This document shows positions 8,484-16,976 of a stretch of DNA of 64,000 nucleotides, piece by piece. Position numbers and translations under genes: made by a program. A model generated the notes under the pieces. It saw only the letters and a program-made list of their open reading frames with translations. It ran no database searches and was not told the origin of the DNA. Position 1 is the stretch's first letter; the number at the start of each line of letters is the position of its first letter. This DNA is from VAZQ01 sp963756715 (GTDB taxonomy: Bacteria; Pseudomonadota; Alphaproteobacteria; Rhizobiales; Xanthobacteraceae). The DNA lies in contig CAVWOV010000026.1 of assembly GCA_963756715.1 (NCBI GenBank), positions 62,001 through 126,000 of the forward strand, in the 5' to 3' direction.

Positions 8484-9092
8484 ATGAAAGCCGTCGCAAC
8501 AAGGCCAGTACTGGCGCGGCCGCTCGCGCTGCCGAACCTGCTGACCTATTCGCGTATCGTTGCGGTCCCGTTGGTGGTCGGCTGCCTTTACTGGCAAGAC
8601 ATCCTGCATGGCGGATTGTGGTTGCGCTGGGTGGCGCTGTTCATTTTCGTTTCCGCCGGCATAACCGACATCCTGGACGGATATTTTGCCCGCAAGTGGG
8701 GTGAGCAGTCGACCTTCGGCCGCATGCTCGATCCGATCGCCGACAAGCTGTTGGTGGCGTCGTGCCTGCTGATGCTCGCTGCCGACGGCACGATTCGCGG
8801 CTGGTCGCTGTGGGCGGCAATCGTGATCCTGTGCCGCGAGATTTTGGTCTCGGGTTTACGCGAATATCTCGCCGAACTGCGTGTGAGTGTGCCGGTGACG
8901 CAACTCGCCAAATGGAAGACGACGCTGCAACTGATCGCGGTCGGTTTCCTGGTGGCAGGCAGGGCAGGCGATGTTGTCGTGCCGGTGGTGACGCCGGTCG
9001 GATTGACGCTGCTCTGGCTCTCGGCGCTGCTGACGCTGTACACTGGCTGGGACTATTTCCGCGCCGGTGCGCGCCATCTGATCGAGGATTGA
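8484..9092 (+). CDS. pgsA: CDP-diacylglycerol--glycerol-3-phosphate 3-phosphatidyltransferase
   Basis: 202 residues from ATG at 8484; a TTG at 8472 is an alternative, and the AGGAAGG at 8462 lies awkwardly for either. The enzyme makes phosphatidylglycerophosphate, the first committed step to phosphatidylglycerol and cardiolipin, in the inner membrane. The CDP-alcohol transferase motif is complete (Asp65-Gly66, Ala69-Arg70, Gly79, Asp83, Asp87 in DGYFARKWG...GRMLDPIAD), and four to five hydrophobic segments follow. It leads the run pgsA-moaD-moaE, with only 4 bp to moaD. Confidence 0.93.
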   Translation: MKAVATRPVLARPLALPNLLTYSRIVAVPLVVGCLYWQDILHGGLWLRWVALFIFVSAGITDILDGYFARKWGEQSTFGRMLDPIADKLLVASCLLMLAADGTIRGWSLWAAIVILCREILVSGLREYLAELRVSVPVTQLAKWKTTLQLIAVGFLVAGRAGDVVVPVVTPVGLTLLWLSALLTLYTGWDYFRAGARHLIED

Positions 9093-9096
9093 GAGC

Positions 9097-9348
9097 GTGA
9101 AAGTGCGTTATTTCGCCTGGGTGCGCGAGCGCGTGGGCAAGCCCGAAGAAGAGATCGAGCTTCCCGCCTCCGTTACCACCGTTTCGGACCTCATGGATTT
9201 TCTCGCCCAGCAGGGCGAGGAATATGCCTATGCGTTCGAGAATCCGAAGGTGATCCGCGCCGCTATCGACCGCGCGCATGTTCGCGCCACAACGTCGATT
9301 GCGGGAGCGCGCGAGATCGCCTTCTTCCCGCCGATGACCGGAGGGTAA
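9097..9348 (+). CDS. moaD: Molybdopterin synthase small subunit (sulfur carrier)
   Basis: 83 residues from GTG at 9097, starting 4 bp after the pgsA stop. This is a ubiquitin-fold sulfur carrier that ends in the required Gly-Gly (PPMTGG), where MoeB forms the thiocarboxylate. It starts VRYFAWVRERVGKPEEEIELP, typical of MoaD. It acts with MoaE to convert cyclic pyranopterin monophosphate into molybdopterin in the cytoplasm. Tight spacing to pgsA and moaE indicates co-transcription. Confidence 0.95.
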   Translation: MKVRYFAWVRERVGKPEEEIELPASVTTVSDLMDFLAQQGEEYAYAFENPKVIRAAIDRAHVRATTSIAGAREIAFFPPMTGG

Positions 9349-9382
9349 GCTCCGCGCGCGGGACGCGTGAAGCCGGAACCCG

Positions 9383-9871
9383 ATGATGACTGCCACAATA
9401 CGCCTGCAGTGCGAGCCGTTTGATACCGCGAGCGAAACCGCCAAGCTTACGCATGGGCGCATCGATATCGGGGCGGTCGTCACCTTCACGGGCATTTGCC
9501 GGGGTGACGAAGCCGGCCGGCCGCTGGTGGCGATGACGCTCGAACACTATCCCGACATGGCCGAGGCAGAGATCGCCCGCCACGTCGAAACCGCGCAACA
9601 GCGCTGGCCACTGCTCGGCGTTACGGTGATCCACCGTCATGGCCGGCTCACGCCCGGTGAGGAAATCGTGCTGGTCGTCACCGCCGCGTCACACCGGCAC
9701 GATGCGTTCACGGCGGCCGAGTTCCTGATGGATTATCTCAAGACCCGCGCACCGTTCTGGAAGCAGGTTGAATATGCCGACGGCGCGAACTGGGTCGAGG
9801 CCAAGACGTCCGACGATACCCTGGCGGATCGTTGGGCCGGGCGGCCCGGCCGGCACGAAGCTGCCGAGTAA
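9383..9871 (+). CDS. moaE: Molybdopterin synthase catalytic subunit
   Basis: 162 residues from ATG at 9383 (ATG 9386 equally possible). MoaE binds two MoaD chains and transfers their sulfur to precursor Z. Family motifs are present: GAVVTFTGICRGDEAG, LTLEHYP-like MTLEHYPDMAEAEI, VIHRHGRLTPGEEIVLV, ASHRHDAFTAAEFLMDYLKTRAPFWK, where the last Lys region is part of the active site. Length is typical (about 150). It follows moaD by 34 bp. FdhD and MobA at the right end of this window use the product pathway. Confidence 0.96.
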   Translation: MMTATIRLQCEPFDTASETAKLTHGRIDIGAVVTFTGICRGDEAGRPLVAMTLEHYPDMAEAEIARHVETAQQRWPLLGVTVIHRHGRLTPGEEIVLVVTAASHRHDAFTAAEFLMDYLKTRAPFWKQVEYADGANWVEAKTSDDTLADRWAGRPGRHEAAE

Positions 9872-10075
9872 CGGCGCATCGGACCAACGCGACGGCGACA
9901 CGCGGTAACGCAAGATTTATGCGAACCCGGCTTTCGCCAGATATGTCTGCGAGTAAGATTTGGCCAGAGCGCATCGCTCTTGCATAGGATCGCTCATTTT
10001 CCGCTCGCCGCAACCGCTGGACCCAACGCGCCGGGTGTGCGGCCGTTCGAGTGGATAGGCGAACGGGGGATCGCA

Positions 10076-11002
10076 ATGAGCTTTCTGGTCGAACTGCCGG
10101 CGTCGGCCTACGACGATGCGGCGTTCGACGACTTCACAGCCGCCGCAGACTTCCGCATTGGAACGGCCCGGGCCATGATGTGGCTGTCGCAGCTTGCTTA
10201 TGAAGCGCGTGATCAGGCGCACAAGATCAATCCGATCCTGAAGACCTGGGGATTGCGGCAGCGCGCGCTGTTTCAGAACATGAAGGTCGACGAACTTCCG
10301 CTCACCGCGACGAACGGTCTGGTTGTTGCGGGCCGTGGCGCGACCGTCATCGCCTTCACCGGAACCGATCCGCTGGAGCTTGCGAACTGGCTGACGAATT
10401 TCAATCTCGGGCCTCGCGCGCGAGAATTGCACGCAGGCTTCGAGGCCGGTGTTGACGCGGTGTGGACGGAAATTTCCGACGTGATCCAGGACCGTGCAGC
10501 CGATGAGCAGGCCGTGTTCCTCACCGGGCATAGTCTCGGCGGCGCACTCGCGGTCATCGCTGCGGAGCGCATGGCGCGCAAGTTCGCCGTCTTGCCGGCA
10601 GGCGTCTATACGTTCGGGATGCCGCGCGTCGGATCGGCCGATTTCGCCGCTTCGTATAACGAGTGTGGCTTGGGAGAGCGGACCTATCGTTTCGTGTACG
10701 GTGTTGACGTGGTTCCGACCGTGCCGCCAGCGGCCTTCGCCTTTCGTCACGTCGGCCGAATGGCGAGGTGCGAGCGCGGCGGCTCTTTCACGCGCGCTGC
10801 ACTCTCGCCGATGGATTCGGATGATCCGCCATTCCACGGAAACGTCGAAGGCGTCAAACAGGCGATGGCCAACCTGCTTGGACGAAACGTCTTGCCGTCG
10901 TTTCGCACCGACTGGCTCGGCTCGGTCTACAAATGGCTGACGCCGGCGATCGGCGACCATCTTCCGGACCGTTATTGCCACGCGCTCGGCCGCGCGAGCT
11001 GA
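10076..11002 (+). CDS. Class 3-type lipase family protein
   Basis: 308 residues from ATG at 10076 with GGGGA just upstream; a longer in-frame start at 9980 lacks a ribosome site. The alpha/beta-hydrolase features of fungal-type (class 3) lipases are seen: VIAFTGTDPLELANWLTNFN (oxyanion/lid area), FLTGHSLGGALAVIAAERMA with the nucleophile Ser153 in GHSLG, YTFGMPRVGSADFA, and YRFVYGVDVVPTVPP carrying the acid Asp. A late His (for example PPFHGNVEG) could complete the triad. No signal peptide is seen, so it is probably cytoplasmic. The substrate is unknown. Confidence 0.85.
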   Translation: MSFLVELPASAYDDAAFDDFTAAADFRIGTARAMMWLSQLAYEARDQAHKINPILKTWGLRQRALFQNMKVDELPLTATNGLVVAGRGATVIAFTGTDPLELANWLTNFNLGPRARELHAGFEAGVDAVWTEISDVIQDRAADEQAVFLTGHSLGGALAVIAAERMARKFAVLPAGVYTFGMPRVGSADFAASYNECGLGERTYRFVYGVDVVPTVPPAAFAFRHVGRMARCERGGSFTRAALSPMDSDDPPFHGNVEGVKQAMANLLGRNVLPSFRTDWLGSVYKWLTPAIGDHLPDRYCHALGRAS

Positions 11003-11033
11003 CGGCTCGGCACGAGCGCGTGGCCGGTTGGGC

Positions 11034-11213
11034 TCAGTGCGCGCAGGCGAATTGAGCGGGCGATTGCTGCGGCGAACGCCGCAACGTCGTGGCAATTCCG
11101 GCCAGCATGGCGGCGAACTCCTGCGGGTCGACGTGATCGGCGTCCATAGCGAGCCGGACCATCGGATCGGCCAGCACGTTCTTCAGCGTCAGCTCTTGAT
11201 ATATCGGTTTCAT
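11034..11213 (-). CDS. Small conserved hypothetical protein downstream of the OYE gene
   Basis: 59 residues from ATG at 11213, chosen for AAGGAG 7 bp upstream. The sequence (KPIYQELTLKNVLADPMV, then MDADHVDPQEFAAMLAGIA) is helical and mildly acidic, ending QFACAH. It lies 47 bp after the Old Yellow Enzyme gene on the same strand, so it is probably the second gene of that transcript. I do not recognise a characterised family. Confidence 0.6.
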   Translation of the reverse strand: MKPIYQELTLKNVLADPMVRLAMDADHVDPQEFAAMLAGIATTLRRSPQQSPAQFACAH

Positions 11214-11260
11214 CTCAATGCTCCTTTGCGATTGCAAACCTTTGGTGATCACGCGCTGCC

Positions 11261-12397
11261 TCACGACAGTGCCGGATAGTCGAGGTAGCCCTTCTCCTCG
11301 CCGGCATAGAAGGTCGCCTGATCGGGTGAGTTGAGTGGCGCCTTTTGGCGGTAGCGCGCCGGTAGATCCGGATTGGCGAGGAACGGAACGCCGAATGCGA
11401 TCAGGTCAGCTTCGCCGCGGGCGATTGTGGCGTTGCCGGAATTCGCGTCGAAGCCGCCGTTGACGATCACCGTGCCGCCGAAGATGTCGCGCAGTATCGG
11501 CGTGACGCGCACCGTGCCGTCCGGCGCCGCCATCGGACCGGCAACCGCCTCGCCGACGTGGATGTAGCCGACCTGCAGGCGGTTCAGTTGCTCTACGAGA
11601 TACGAGAACGTCGCGACCGGATCGGAGTCCGACATCGAATAGCCGGCGAAGTACGGCGAGAGCTTGTAGCCGACGCGCTGCGGACCCCACACGTCGATCA
11701 CCGCCTGGGTGACTTCGAGCGGGAAGCGCGCGCGGTTCTCGATGCTGCCGCCGTAGGCATCGGTGCGGCGGTTGGAGCCATCGCGCAGAAACTGGTCGAG
11801 CAGATAGCCGTTGGCGCCATGCAACTCGACGCCGTCAAACCCGGCCGCCTTGGCGTTTTCCGCCGCGGCGCGGAATTGCGCGACAATGCCGGGTAGTTCG
11901 TGCAGTTCGAGCGCGCGCGGAGTCGGGATCTTGACCTTGCCGTTCTGCGTGAAGGCTTCGCCCTCGACCGGCAGCGCCGATGGCGCGACCGGCAATTTGC
12001 CATTGTGAAAATCCGGATGCGACACGCGCCCGACATGCCAGAGCTGGGCGAAGATGACGCCGCCAGCCTTGTGGACCGCGTCGGTGATCGTCTTCCAGCC
12101 GGCGACCTGCGCCGGCGAGTACATACCGGGGGTGCGGATGTAGCCAACACCCTGCGGGCTGACCTGGCTGGCCTCGGTGATCAGAAGACCGGCGGAGGCG
12201 CGCTGGGCGTAATATTCCGGCGCCAGCGGGCTTGGCACATTGCCGTCGATCGCCCGGCTGCGGGTCATCGGCGAAAGCACCAGCCGGTTCTTCAGTTCGA
12301 GGCCGTCGAGCCGATACGGCGCGAAGAGGTCCTTGGTGTCGGAGGAGGGCTGCGGGTGGGCCTGGACGCGGGCTGTGGGGGCTTCGACGATGGACAT
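11261..12397 (-). CDS. Old Yellow Enzyme-type alkene reductase (FMN, NADH:flavin oxidoreductase)
   Basis: 378 residues from ATG at 12397 (MSIVEAPTA); longer frames run into the operator region. It is a TIM-barrel flavoprotein of the NemA/OYE class: NRLVLSPMTRSRA (FMN loop), AQLWHVGRVSHPDF, GVELHGANGYLLDQFL carrying the His-x-x-Asn pair that holds the substrate carbonyl, RTDAYGGSIENRARFPLEV, and GGTVIVNGGFD and AFGVPFLANPDL near the phosphate site. It reduces activated C=C bonds (enals, enones, maleimides, nitro compounds) using NAD(P)H. The divergent TetR gene and the repeated operator between them point to induction by reactive electrophiles. Confidence 0.92.
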   Translation of the reverse strand: MSIVEAPTARVQAHPQPSSDTKDLFAPYRLDGLELKNRLVLSPMTRSRAIDGNVPSPLAPEYYAQRASAGLLITEASQVSPQGVGYIRTPGMYSPAQVAGWKTITDAVHKAGGVIFAQLWHVGRVSHPDFHNGKLPVAPSALPVEGEAFTQNGKVKIPTPRALELHELPGIVAQFRAAAENAKAAGFDGVELHGANGYLLDQFLRDGSNRRTDAYGGSIENRARFPLEVTQAVIDVWGPQRVGYKLSPYFAGYSMSDSDPVATFSYLVEQLNRLQVGYIHVGEAVAGPMAAPDGTVRVTPILRDIFGGTVIVNGGFDANSGNATIARGEADLIAFGVPFLANPDLPARYRQKAPLNSPDQATFYAGEEKGYLDYPALS

Positions 12398-12454
12398 GAT
12401 GTGGGCTCCTGACTGGCGGTAACGACAAACTGCGTGACTGCTGCTCGATCTTGT

Positions 12455-12498
12455 GGTACTGACCGGTAACATTACATGATAGGTACTGACCGGTAACA
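12455..12498. promoter_or_regulatory. Twin 17-bp direct-repeat operator between the OYE and TetR genes
   Basis: GGTACTGACCGGTAACA occurs twice, exactly, at 12455-12471 and 12482-12498, 27 bp apart. Each copy contains a near-palindrome centred on ACCGGT (TGACCGGTAA). The pair lies in the 124-bp gap between the divergent reductase and TetR start codons, where a TetR repressor would control both promoters. The repeat is observed; its use as the operator is inference from position. Confidence 0.75.
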
Positions 12499-12521
12499 CC
12501 CGTGTCAAGAGGAAATCCGTC

Positions 12522-13124
12522 ATGATCGCCAAATCGGCCCTGATGCACGAAAAGGACGAGAAAATTCGCCCGCGAGAGCGCCTGCTCGAAGCGGCCGCGG
12601 ACTTGTTCTACCGGCACGGCATCCGCGCCGTCGGGGTCGACGCGATCGCCGAGGCCGCTGGCACCAACAAGATGACGCTCTATCGGCACTTCACATCGAA
12701 GGACGAACTGGTTGCCGAGTATCTGCGACAGTCAGCCAAGGGCGCGGATGCCTGCTGGGATAGATTTGAGAAAGCGCACCCCGGAGACGCGCGGGCGCAG
12801 CTTCGCGCCTGGCTCAGGGAAATGGCCGCGCATGTGGCCAACGCCGACGAACGCGGCTGCCCCCTCGTCAATGCGGCGGTCGAACTGCCGGAGAAGGATC
12901 ACCCGGCGCGGCGGGTGATCGAGGAGGCCAAGGCGGCGCTGCGATCCCGACTGATCCGGCTCTGCGGTGAGGCAGGGCTGAGCGAGCCGGAGATGCTCGC
13001 GGACGAACTGCACCTTTTGCTGGAGGGGGCGCGGGTTACCGCCCAAAGCGTCGGATCGAACGGTCTCGATGCCCGCCTCATCCGCATGGGCGAGGCGATG
13101 ATCGCGTCACACGCGACGCGCTAA
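12522..13124 (+). CDS. TetR/AcrR-family regulator of the adjacent reductase gene
   Basis: 200 residues from ATG at 12522 with AGAGGA upstream. The N-terminal helix-turn-helix domain is clear: RERLLEAAADLFYRHGIRAVGVDAIAEAAGTNKMTLYRHF (about 17-56). The C-terminal domain (60-200) binds ligand and dimerises; it holds GCPLVNAAVELP, which carries a cysteine that could sense electrophiles. Divergent arrangement with the OYE gene and the double repeat at its own promoter suggest it represses both genes. The ligand is unknown. Confidence 0.9.
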   Translation: MIAKSALMHEKDEKIRPRERLLEAAADLFYRHGIRAVGVDAIAEAAGTNKMTLYRHFTSKDELVAEYLRQSAKGADACWDRFEKAHPGDARAQLRAWLREMAAHVANADERGCPLVNAAVELPEKDHPARRVIEEAKAALRSRLIRLCGEAGLSEPEMLADELHLLLEGARVTAQSVGSNGLDARLIRMGEAMIASHATR

Positions 13125-13180
13125 CTCCGATCCGGAAAATTGGGTCTTTCCATTCGTGCCTGCGAAAGCATCCGCTCTAG

Positions 13181-14071
13181 CTATGCCGCCGCGGCTTTGC
13201 CCTTGGGCTGCACCTCGGCGGTGTAGTCGTCCGCCAACTGGTGCGTGATCGCGCTCGGCGTGAATTTCCACTGCGCGATCTCCGACACCGCGGTGATTTC
13301 CGCCGCCGTGCCGGTGATGAAGCATTCCGAAAAGCTCGAAAGCTCGTCCGGCATGATCCGCCGCTCGATGACCTCGATGCCGCGGCGCTTCGCAAGCTCG
13401 ATCGCGGTGCGACGCGTGATGCCGGCGAGGAAGCAGTCGGCAATCGGTGTGTGGATCTTGCCGTCCTTGATGAAGAAGGTATTGGCGCCGGTGCATTCGG
13501 CGACGCGGCCCTCCCAGTCCAGCATCATGGCGTCCGCATAGCCTTTGCGCTCGGCCTTGTGCTTGGAGATCGTGCAGATCGCGTAAAGGCACGACGCCTT
13601 GGCGAGCGCAGGTGCGGTTTTCGGATCGGGGCGGCGGTAATCGGCAAGATCGAGCCGGATGCCCTTGAGCCGCTGCGCCGGGTCGAAGTAGCTCGGCCAT
13701 TCCCAGTTGGCAATCGCAACGTGGATTGTGTTGTTCATCGCGGTCACGCCGAGCTGCTCGGACCCGCGCCAGGAGATGGCGCGGATGTAGCAGTTCTTCA
13801 TGCCGTTTTTCTCCACCACCAGACGCTTGGCCGCGTCGATCTCGGCGACCGTATAGGGGATTTCGAAATCCATGATGTTGGCGGAACGCTTGAGGCGGTC
13901 GGAATGGTCGGTGCACTGGAAGATTTCACCGTCGTAGGCCCGCTCACCCTCGAACACCGCGCTGGCATAATGCAGCCCGTGGGTCAGCACGTTGATCGTC
14001 GCATCCGCGGTGGGCACGAGCTTGCCGTCGAACCAGATCAGGTCCGCACGTTGGTCGAAGGGCACAGCCAT
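13181..14071 (-). CDS. ilvE: Branched-chain amino acid aminotransferase
   Basis: 296 residues from ATG at 14071, with GGAGGA 7 bp upstream; a GTG one codon earlier is less likely. It is a fold-type IV PLP enzyme. LIWFDGKLVPTADATINVL and THGLHYASAVFEGERAY form the N-terminal domain; Lys158 (ALAKASCLYA) is the PLP lysine, followed by ERKGYADAMMLDWEGRVAECTGANTFF and GITRRTAIELAKRRG. It transfers amino groups between Leu/Ile/Val and 2-oxoglutarate in the cytoplasm. It is divergent from the MarR gene, and in relatives sits beside the same MarR/response regulator set. Confidence 0.93.
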   Translation of the reverse strand: MAVPFDQRADLIWFDGKLVPTADATINVLTHGLHYASAVFEGERAYDGEIFQCTDHSDRLKRSANIMDFEIPYTVAEIDAAKRLVVEKNGMKNCYIRAISWRGSEQLGVTAMNNTIHVAIANWEWPSYFDPAQRLKGIRLDLADYRRPDPKTAPALAKASCLYAICTISKHKAERKGYADAMMLDWEGRVAECTGANTFFIKDGKIHTPIADCFLAGITRRTAIELAKRRGIEVIERRIMPDELSSFSECFITGTAAEITAVSEIAQWKFTPSAITHQLADDYTAEVQPKGKAAAA

Positions 14072-14272
14072 CACATTTCCTCCTCAAGCCTCGGACCGCC
14101 GGGTTCTTGTGGGGCGTGAACGCTTTTGCGTCCTCGTCCAACTCCCGGTATGTTTCACCGCCTATGAGAGCGCGCTTGCGCCGCCGGTGCAATCCGTTCG
14201 GGCGGGCCGCTTACGCACGTTCCTTTCGCTGCGATGGTCATTAGGATAACAATCTGACCGAAATATGTCAAT

Positions 14273-14818
14273 ATGGCTGACCTAACTGTTCCCGTCGCGT
14301 CTGATCGGCTGCCTGCGGGCGGTGACCGCGCTGTGCGCGGCAGCGAGCCGGCGTGGGACGTCATCGAACTGCTGTTTTTCGCCTATCGCGATTTTATCGG
14401 CGATCCCGACGACGTGCTGGCGAAATTTGGTTTCGGGCGGGCGCACCACCGGGTGCTGCACTTCGTCAATCGTAATCCTGGGATGAAGGTCGCCGAACTC
14501 CTCGACATCCTGAAGATTACCAAGCAGTCGCTTGGTCGCGTGCTGAAACAACTCATCGACCAAGGCTATGTTCTGCAACGTGAGGGCGCGAATGACCGCC
14601 GCCAGCGGCTGTTGTTCGTCACCCCGAAGGGCGAGGCGTTGGCCATGAAGCTGGCCGGCCTGCAGACCGCGCGCATCACGCGGGCGCTGTCCGAACTGGG
14701 GCCGAATGCCCACGAGGTGGCCTGCCAGTTTCTCACCGCGATGATCAACGCCGAGCAGCGCGACGGCCTCCTGCGGTTCATTGCGCGCGCCGATCGGGCC
14801 CGGCGTTCGCGCAGCTAG
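14273..14818 (+). CDS. MarR-family transcriptional regulator
   Basis: 181 residues from ATG at 14273; no Shine-Dalgarno is visible (AAATATGTCAATATG), so it may be poorly initiated or leaderless. Winged helix: HHRVLHFVNRNPGMKVAELLDILKITKQSLGRVLKQLIDQGYVLQREGANDRRQRLLFVTPKGEAL (about 55-120), including the DRRQR wing. It is followed 13 bp later by an OmpR-type response regulator and then a sensor kinase. This MarR + response regulator pair resembles PetP-PetR of Rhodobacter capsulatus, though petABC is not here, so I do not assign the symbol. Confidence 0.88.
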   Translation: MADLTVPVASDRLPAGGDRAVRGSEPAWDVIELLFFAYRDFIGDPDDVLAKFGFGRAHHRVLHFVNRNPGMKVAELLDILKITKQSLGRVLKQLIDQGYVLQREGANDRRQRLLFVTPKGEALAMKLAGLQTARITRALSELGPNAHEVACQFLTAMINAEQRDGLLRFIARADRARRSRS

Positions 14819-14831
14819 GCGAGGTGTGTCC

Positions 14832-15548
14832 ATGCGCACCGGCAAGCTGGAAACAAGCGCACTTCCCGACGACGCGCCGCACCTTCTTCTGGTCGACGAC
14901 GACCGCCGCATCCGCGACCTGCTGTCGCGATTTCTGCTCAGCGAGGGCTACCGCGTCACCACGGCGGAGACCGCCGCCGATGCGCGCGCTAAACTCGAGG
15001 GGCTGAGCTTCGATCTGCTGATTCTGGACGTCATGATGCCGGGCGAGACCGGTTTCGACCTGGCGCGTTTCCTGCGCACATCATCAAACGTGCCGATCAT
15101 CATGCTGACGGCGCGCGCCGAAGCGCTGAGCCGCATCGAGGGCCTGTCGATCGGCGCCGATGATTACGTCGGCAAGCCGTTCGAGCCGCGTGAACTGTCG
15201 TTGCGCATCGCCAGCATCCTCAGGCGGACACGGACAGTCGCCGCAGCGGCGGTCGAAACGGTGCGGTTCGGCGAATTCCTGTTCCATATCGCCCGGGGTG
15301 AACTTAAACGCGGCGAGGACATCGTCCATTTGACCGACCGCGAACGCGACATGCTGCGCCTGCTGGCGGCGACGCCGGGCGAAACGGTGCCGCGGCTCGC
15401 GTTGACCGGCAACAGCGGCGGAACCGGCGAGCGCGCCGTCGACGTGCAGGTCAATCGCCTGCGCCGGAAGATCGAGCGCGATCCGGCTAATCCACTGCTG
15501 GTGCAAACGGTGCGCGGCATCGGCTACCGCCTGGTGGCGGCGCCATGA
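14832..15548 (+). CDS. OmpR-family response regulator (PetR-like)
   Basis: 238 residues from ATG at 14832, 13 bp after the MarR gene. Receiver domain about 16-130: acidic patch LLVDDDRR, phospho-acceptor Asp66 in LLILDVMMPG, Thr in MLTARAE, Lys115 in DDYVGKPFEP. DNA-binding winged helix about 145-236: LTDRERDMLRLLAATPGE, ERAVDVQVNRLRRKIE, LVQTVRGIGYRL. It overlaps the kinase gene by four bases (ATGA), so the two are translationally coupled and form a two-component pair. The regulon is not evident. Confidence 0.92.
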   Translation: MRTGKLETSALPDDAPHLLLVDDDRRIRDLLSRFLLSEGYRVTTAETAADARAKLEGLSFDLLILDVMMPGETGFDLARFLRTSSNVPIIMLTARAEALSRIEGLSIGADDYVGKPFEPRELSLRIASILRRTRTVAAAAVETVRFGEFLFHIARGELKRGEDIVHLTDRERDMLRLLAATPGETVPRLALTGNSGGTGERAVDVQVNRLRRKIERDPANPLLVQTVRGIGYRLVAAP

Positions 15549-16933
15549 CCACGCTCGATGTCGGCATCGCGGCGCTGCGCACGGCAGCCGGCCGCATCTA
15601 CAGTATTTATGACCGGCTGAGTCTTCTGATCAAAGGCCTTCTGCCGAAGGGACTTTATCAGCGTGCGTTGCTGATCATCATCCTTCCAATGGTCGTGCTG
15701 CAATCGGTCGTCGCCTACGTGTTCCTGGAGCGGCACTACAACCTGGTGACGCAGCGGCTTTCCGCCGGCGTCGTGCAGGACATCGCGACCCTGATCGACG
15801 TCTACAAGACCTACCCGCAGGGGCCCGACAATGCGCAGTTGCGGCGGATCGCGCAGGAGAGGCTCGGGCTCGTGGTCGATTTTCTGCCGGTGAACGATCT
15901 GCCGCCGCCGGGGCCGAAGCCGTTTTTCTCGCTGGTCGATCAGGCGCTGTCGGAGGAAATCCGCAAGCGCATCGGGAAGCCGTTCTGGATCGACACGGTC
16001 GGGCGCTCAGCGCTGGTCGAGATCCGCATCAGGCTCGACAACGCCATCATCCGGGTGTTCGCGCCGCGCAGCGCTGCCTATGCGTCGAACTCCCACATCT
16101 TCCTCGGCTGGATGGTGGGCACTTCGCTGGTGCTCATCATCGTCGCGGTGATGTTCCTGCGTAACCAGATACGCCCGATCCTGCGGCTTGCCGACGCCGC
16201 CGAAAGCTTCGGCAAGGGCCGCGAGGTGCCGAACTTCCGCCCCCGCGGTGCGCGCGAAGTGCGCCGGGCAGCGCTGGCCTTCATCGAGATGAAGAGCCGC
16301 ATCGAGCGCGCCATCGAGCAGCGCACCGCCATGCTGGCCGGCGTCTCGCATGATCTGCGCACCATCCTAACGCGCTTCAAGCTGGAGCTGGCCTTTCTCG
16401 GCGACGCGCCCGAAGTCGAGGCGATGAAAAAAGACGTCGACGAGATGGCCCGCATGCTGGAGGCCTATCTGGCGTTCGCCCGCGGCGACTCCGGCGAGCC
16501 ATCCGCTCCGACCGACATGGCGGCCTTCCTCGACGAACTCAAGACCGACGCCGAACGCAACGGGCACGCCTCGCGCGTCGTGTTCCACGGCCATCCGGTC
16601 GTGACCGTGCGGCCGAACGCCTTCAAGCGCTGCCTCGACAACCTCGTTTCCAACGCGGCGCGCCACGCGCCCTCAATCTCGATCACCGGACACCGCGACC
16701 ACCGCTGGCTCACCGTCACGGTCGATGACGACGGACCCGGCATACCGCCGAAGATGCGCGAGGAGGTGTTCAAGCCGTTTCTGCGCCTCGACGACGCGCG
16801 CAATCAGGATGAAGGCGGCACCGGCCTGGGGCTTGCCATCGCGCGCGACATCGCGCGCTCGCACGGCGGCGACATCAGCCTGTCGGATTCACCGCTCGGC
16901 GGATTGCGCGCGACGGTGCGGGTCCCGGTGTAG
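15545..16933 (+). CDS. EnvZ-like sensor histidine kinase
   Basis: 462 residues; its ATG overlaps the response regulator stop. Membrane segments lie at about 33-57 (ALLIIILPMVVLQSVVAYVF) and about 180-205 (HIFLGWMVGTSLVLIIVAVM), enclosing a periplasmic sensing loop of about 120 residues. A HAMP linker follows, then HisKA with His269 in GVSHDLRTILTRFKLELAF, and HATPase with DNLVSNAARHAPS (N box), VDDDGPGIPP (G1), FKPFLRLDDARN and GTGLGLAIARDIARSHGG (G2). It autophosphorylates and passes phosphate to the adjacent regulator. The signal is unknown. Confidence 0.93.
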   Translation: MTTLDVGIAALRTAAGRIYSIYDRLSLLIKGLLPKGLYQRALLIIILPMVVLQSVVAYVFLERHYNLVTQRLSAGVVQDIATLIDVYKTYPQGPDNAQLRRIAQERLGLVVDFLPVNDLPPPGPKPFFSLVDQALSEEIRKRIGKPFWIDTVGRSALVEIRIRLDNAIIRVFAPRSAAYASNSHIFLGWMVGTSLVLIIVAVMFLRNQIRPILRLADAAESFGKGREVPNFRPRGAREVRRAALAFIEMKSRIERAIEQRTAMLAGVSHDLRTILTRFKLELAFLGDAPEVEAMKKDVDEMARMLEAYLAFARGDSGEPSAPTDMAAFLDELKTDAERNGHASRVVFHGHPVVTVRPNAFKRCLDNLVSNAARHAPSISITGHRDHRWLTVTVDDDGPGIPPKMREEVFKPFLRLDDARNQDEGGTGLGLAIARDIARSHGGDISLSDSPLGGLRATVRVPV

Positions 16934-16976
16934 TTGGATCGTCGTCGGAATCCGATCGGGTAGCACCCTCAGAGAC

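Noticed and set aside
14832..16933. Naming the MarR/response regulator pair petP and petR
   Set aside because: The resemblance to the Rhodobacter set is fair, but petABC is not adjacent and other OmpR-type pairs cannot be excluded from sequence alone.
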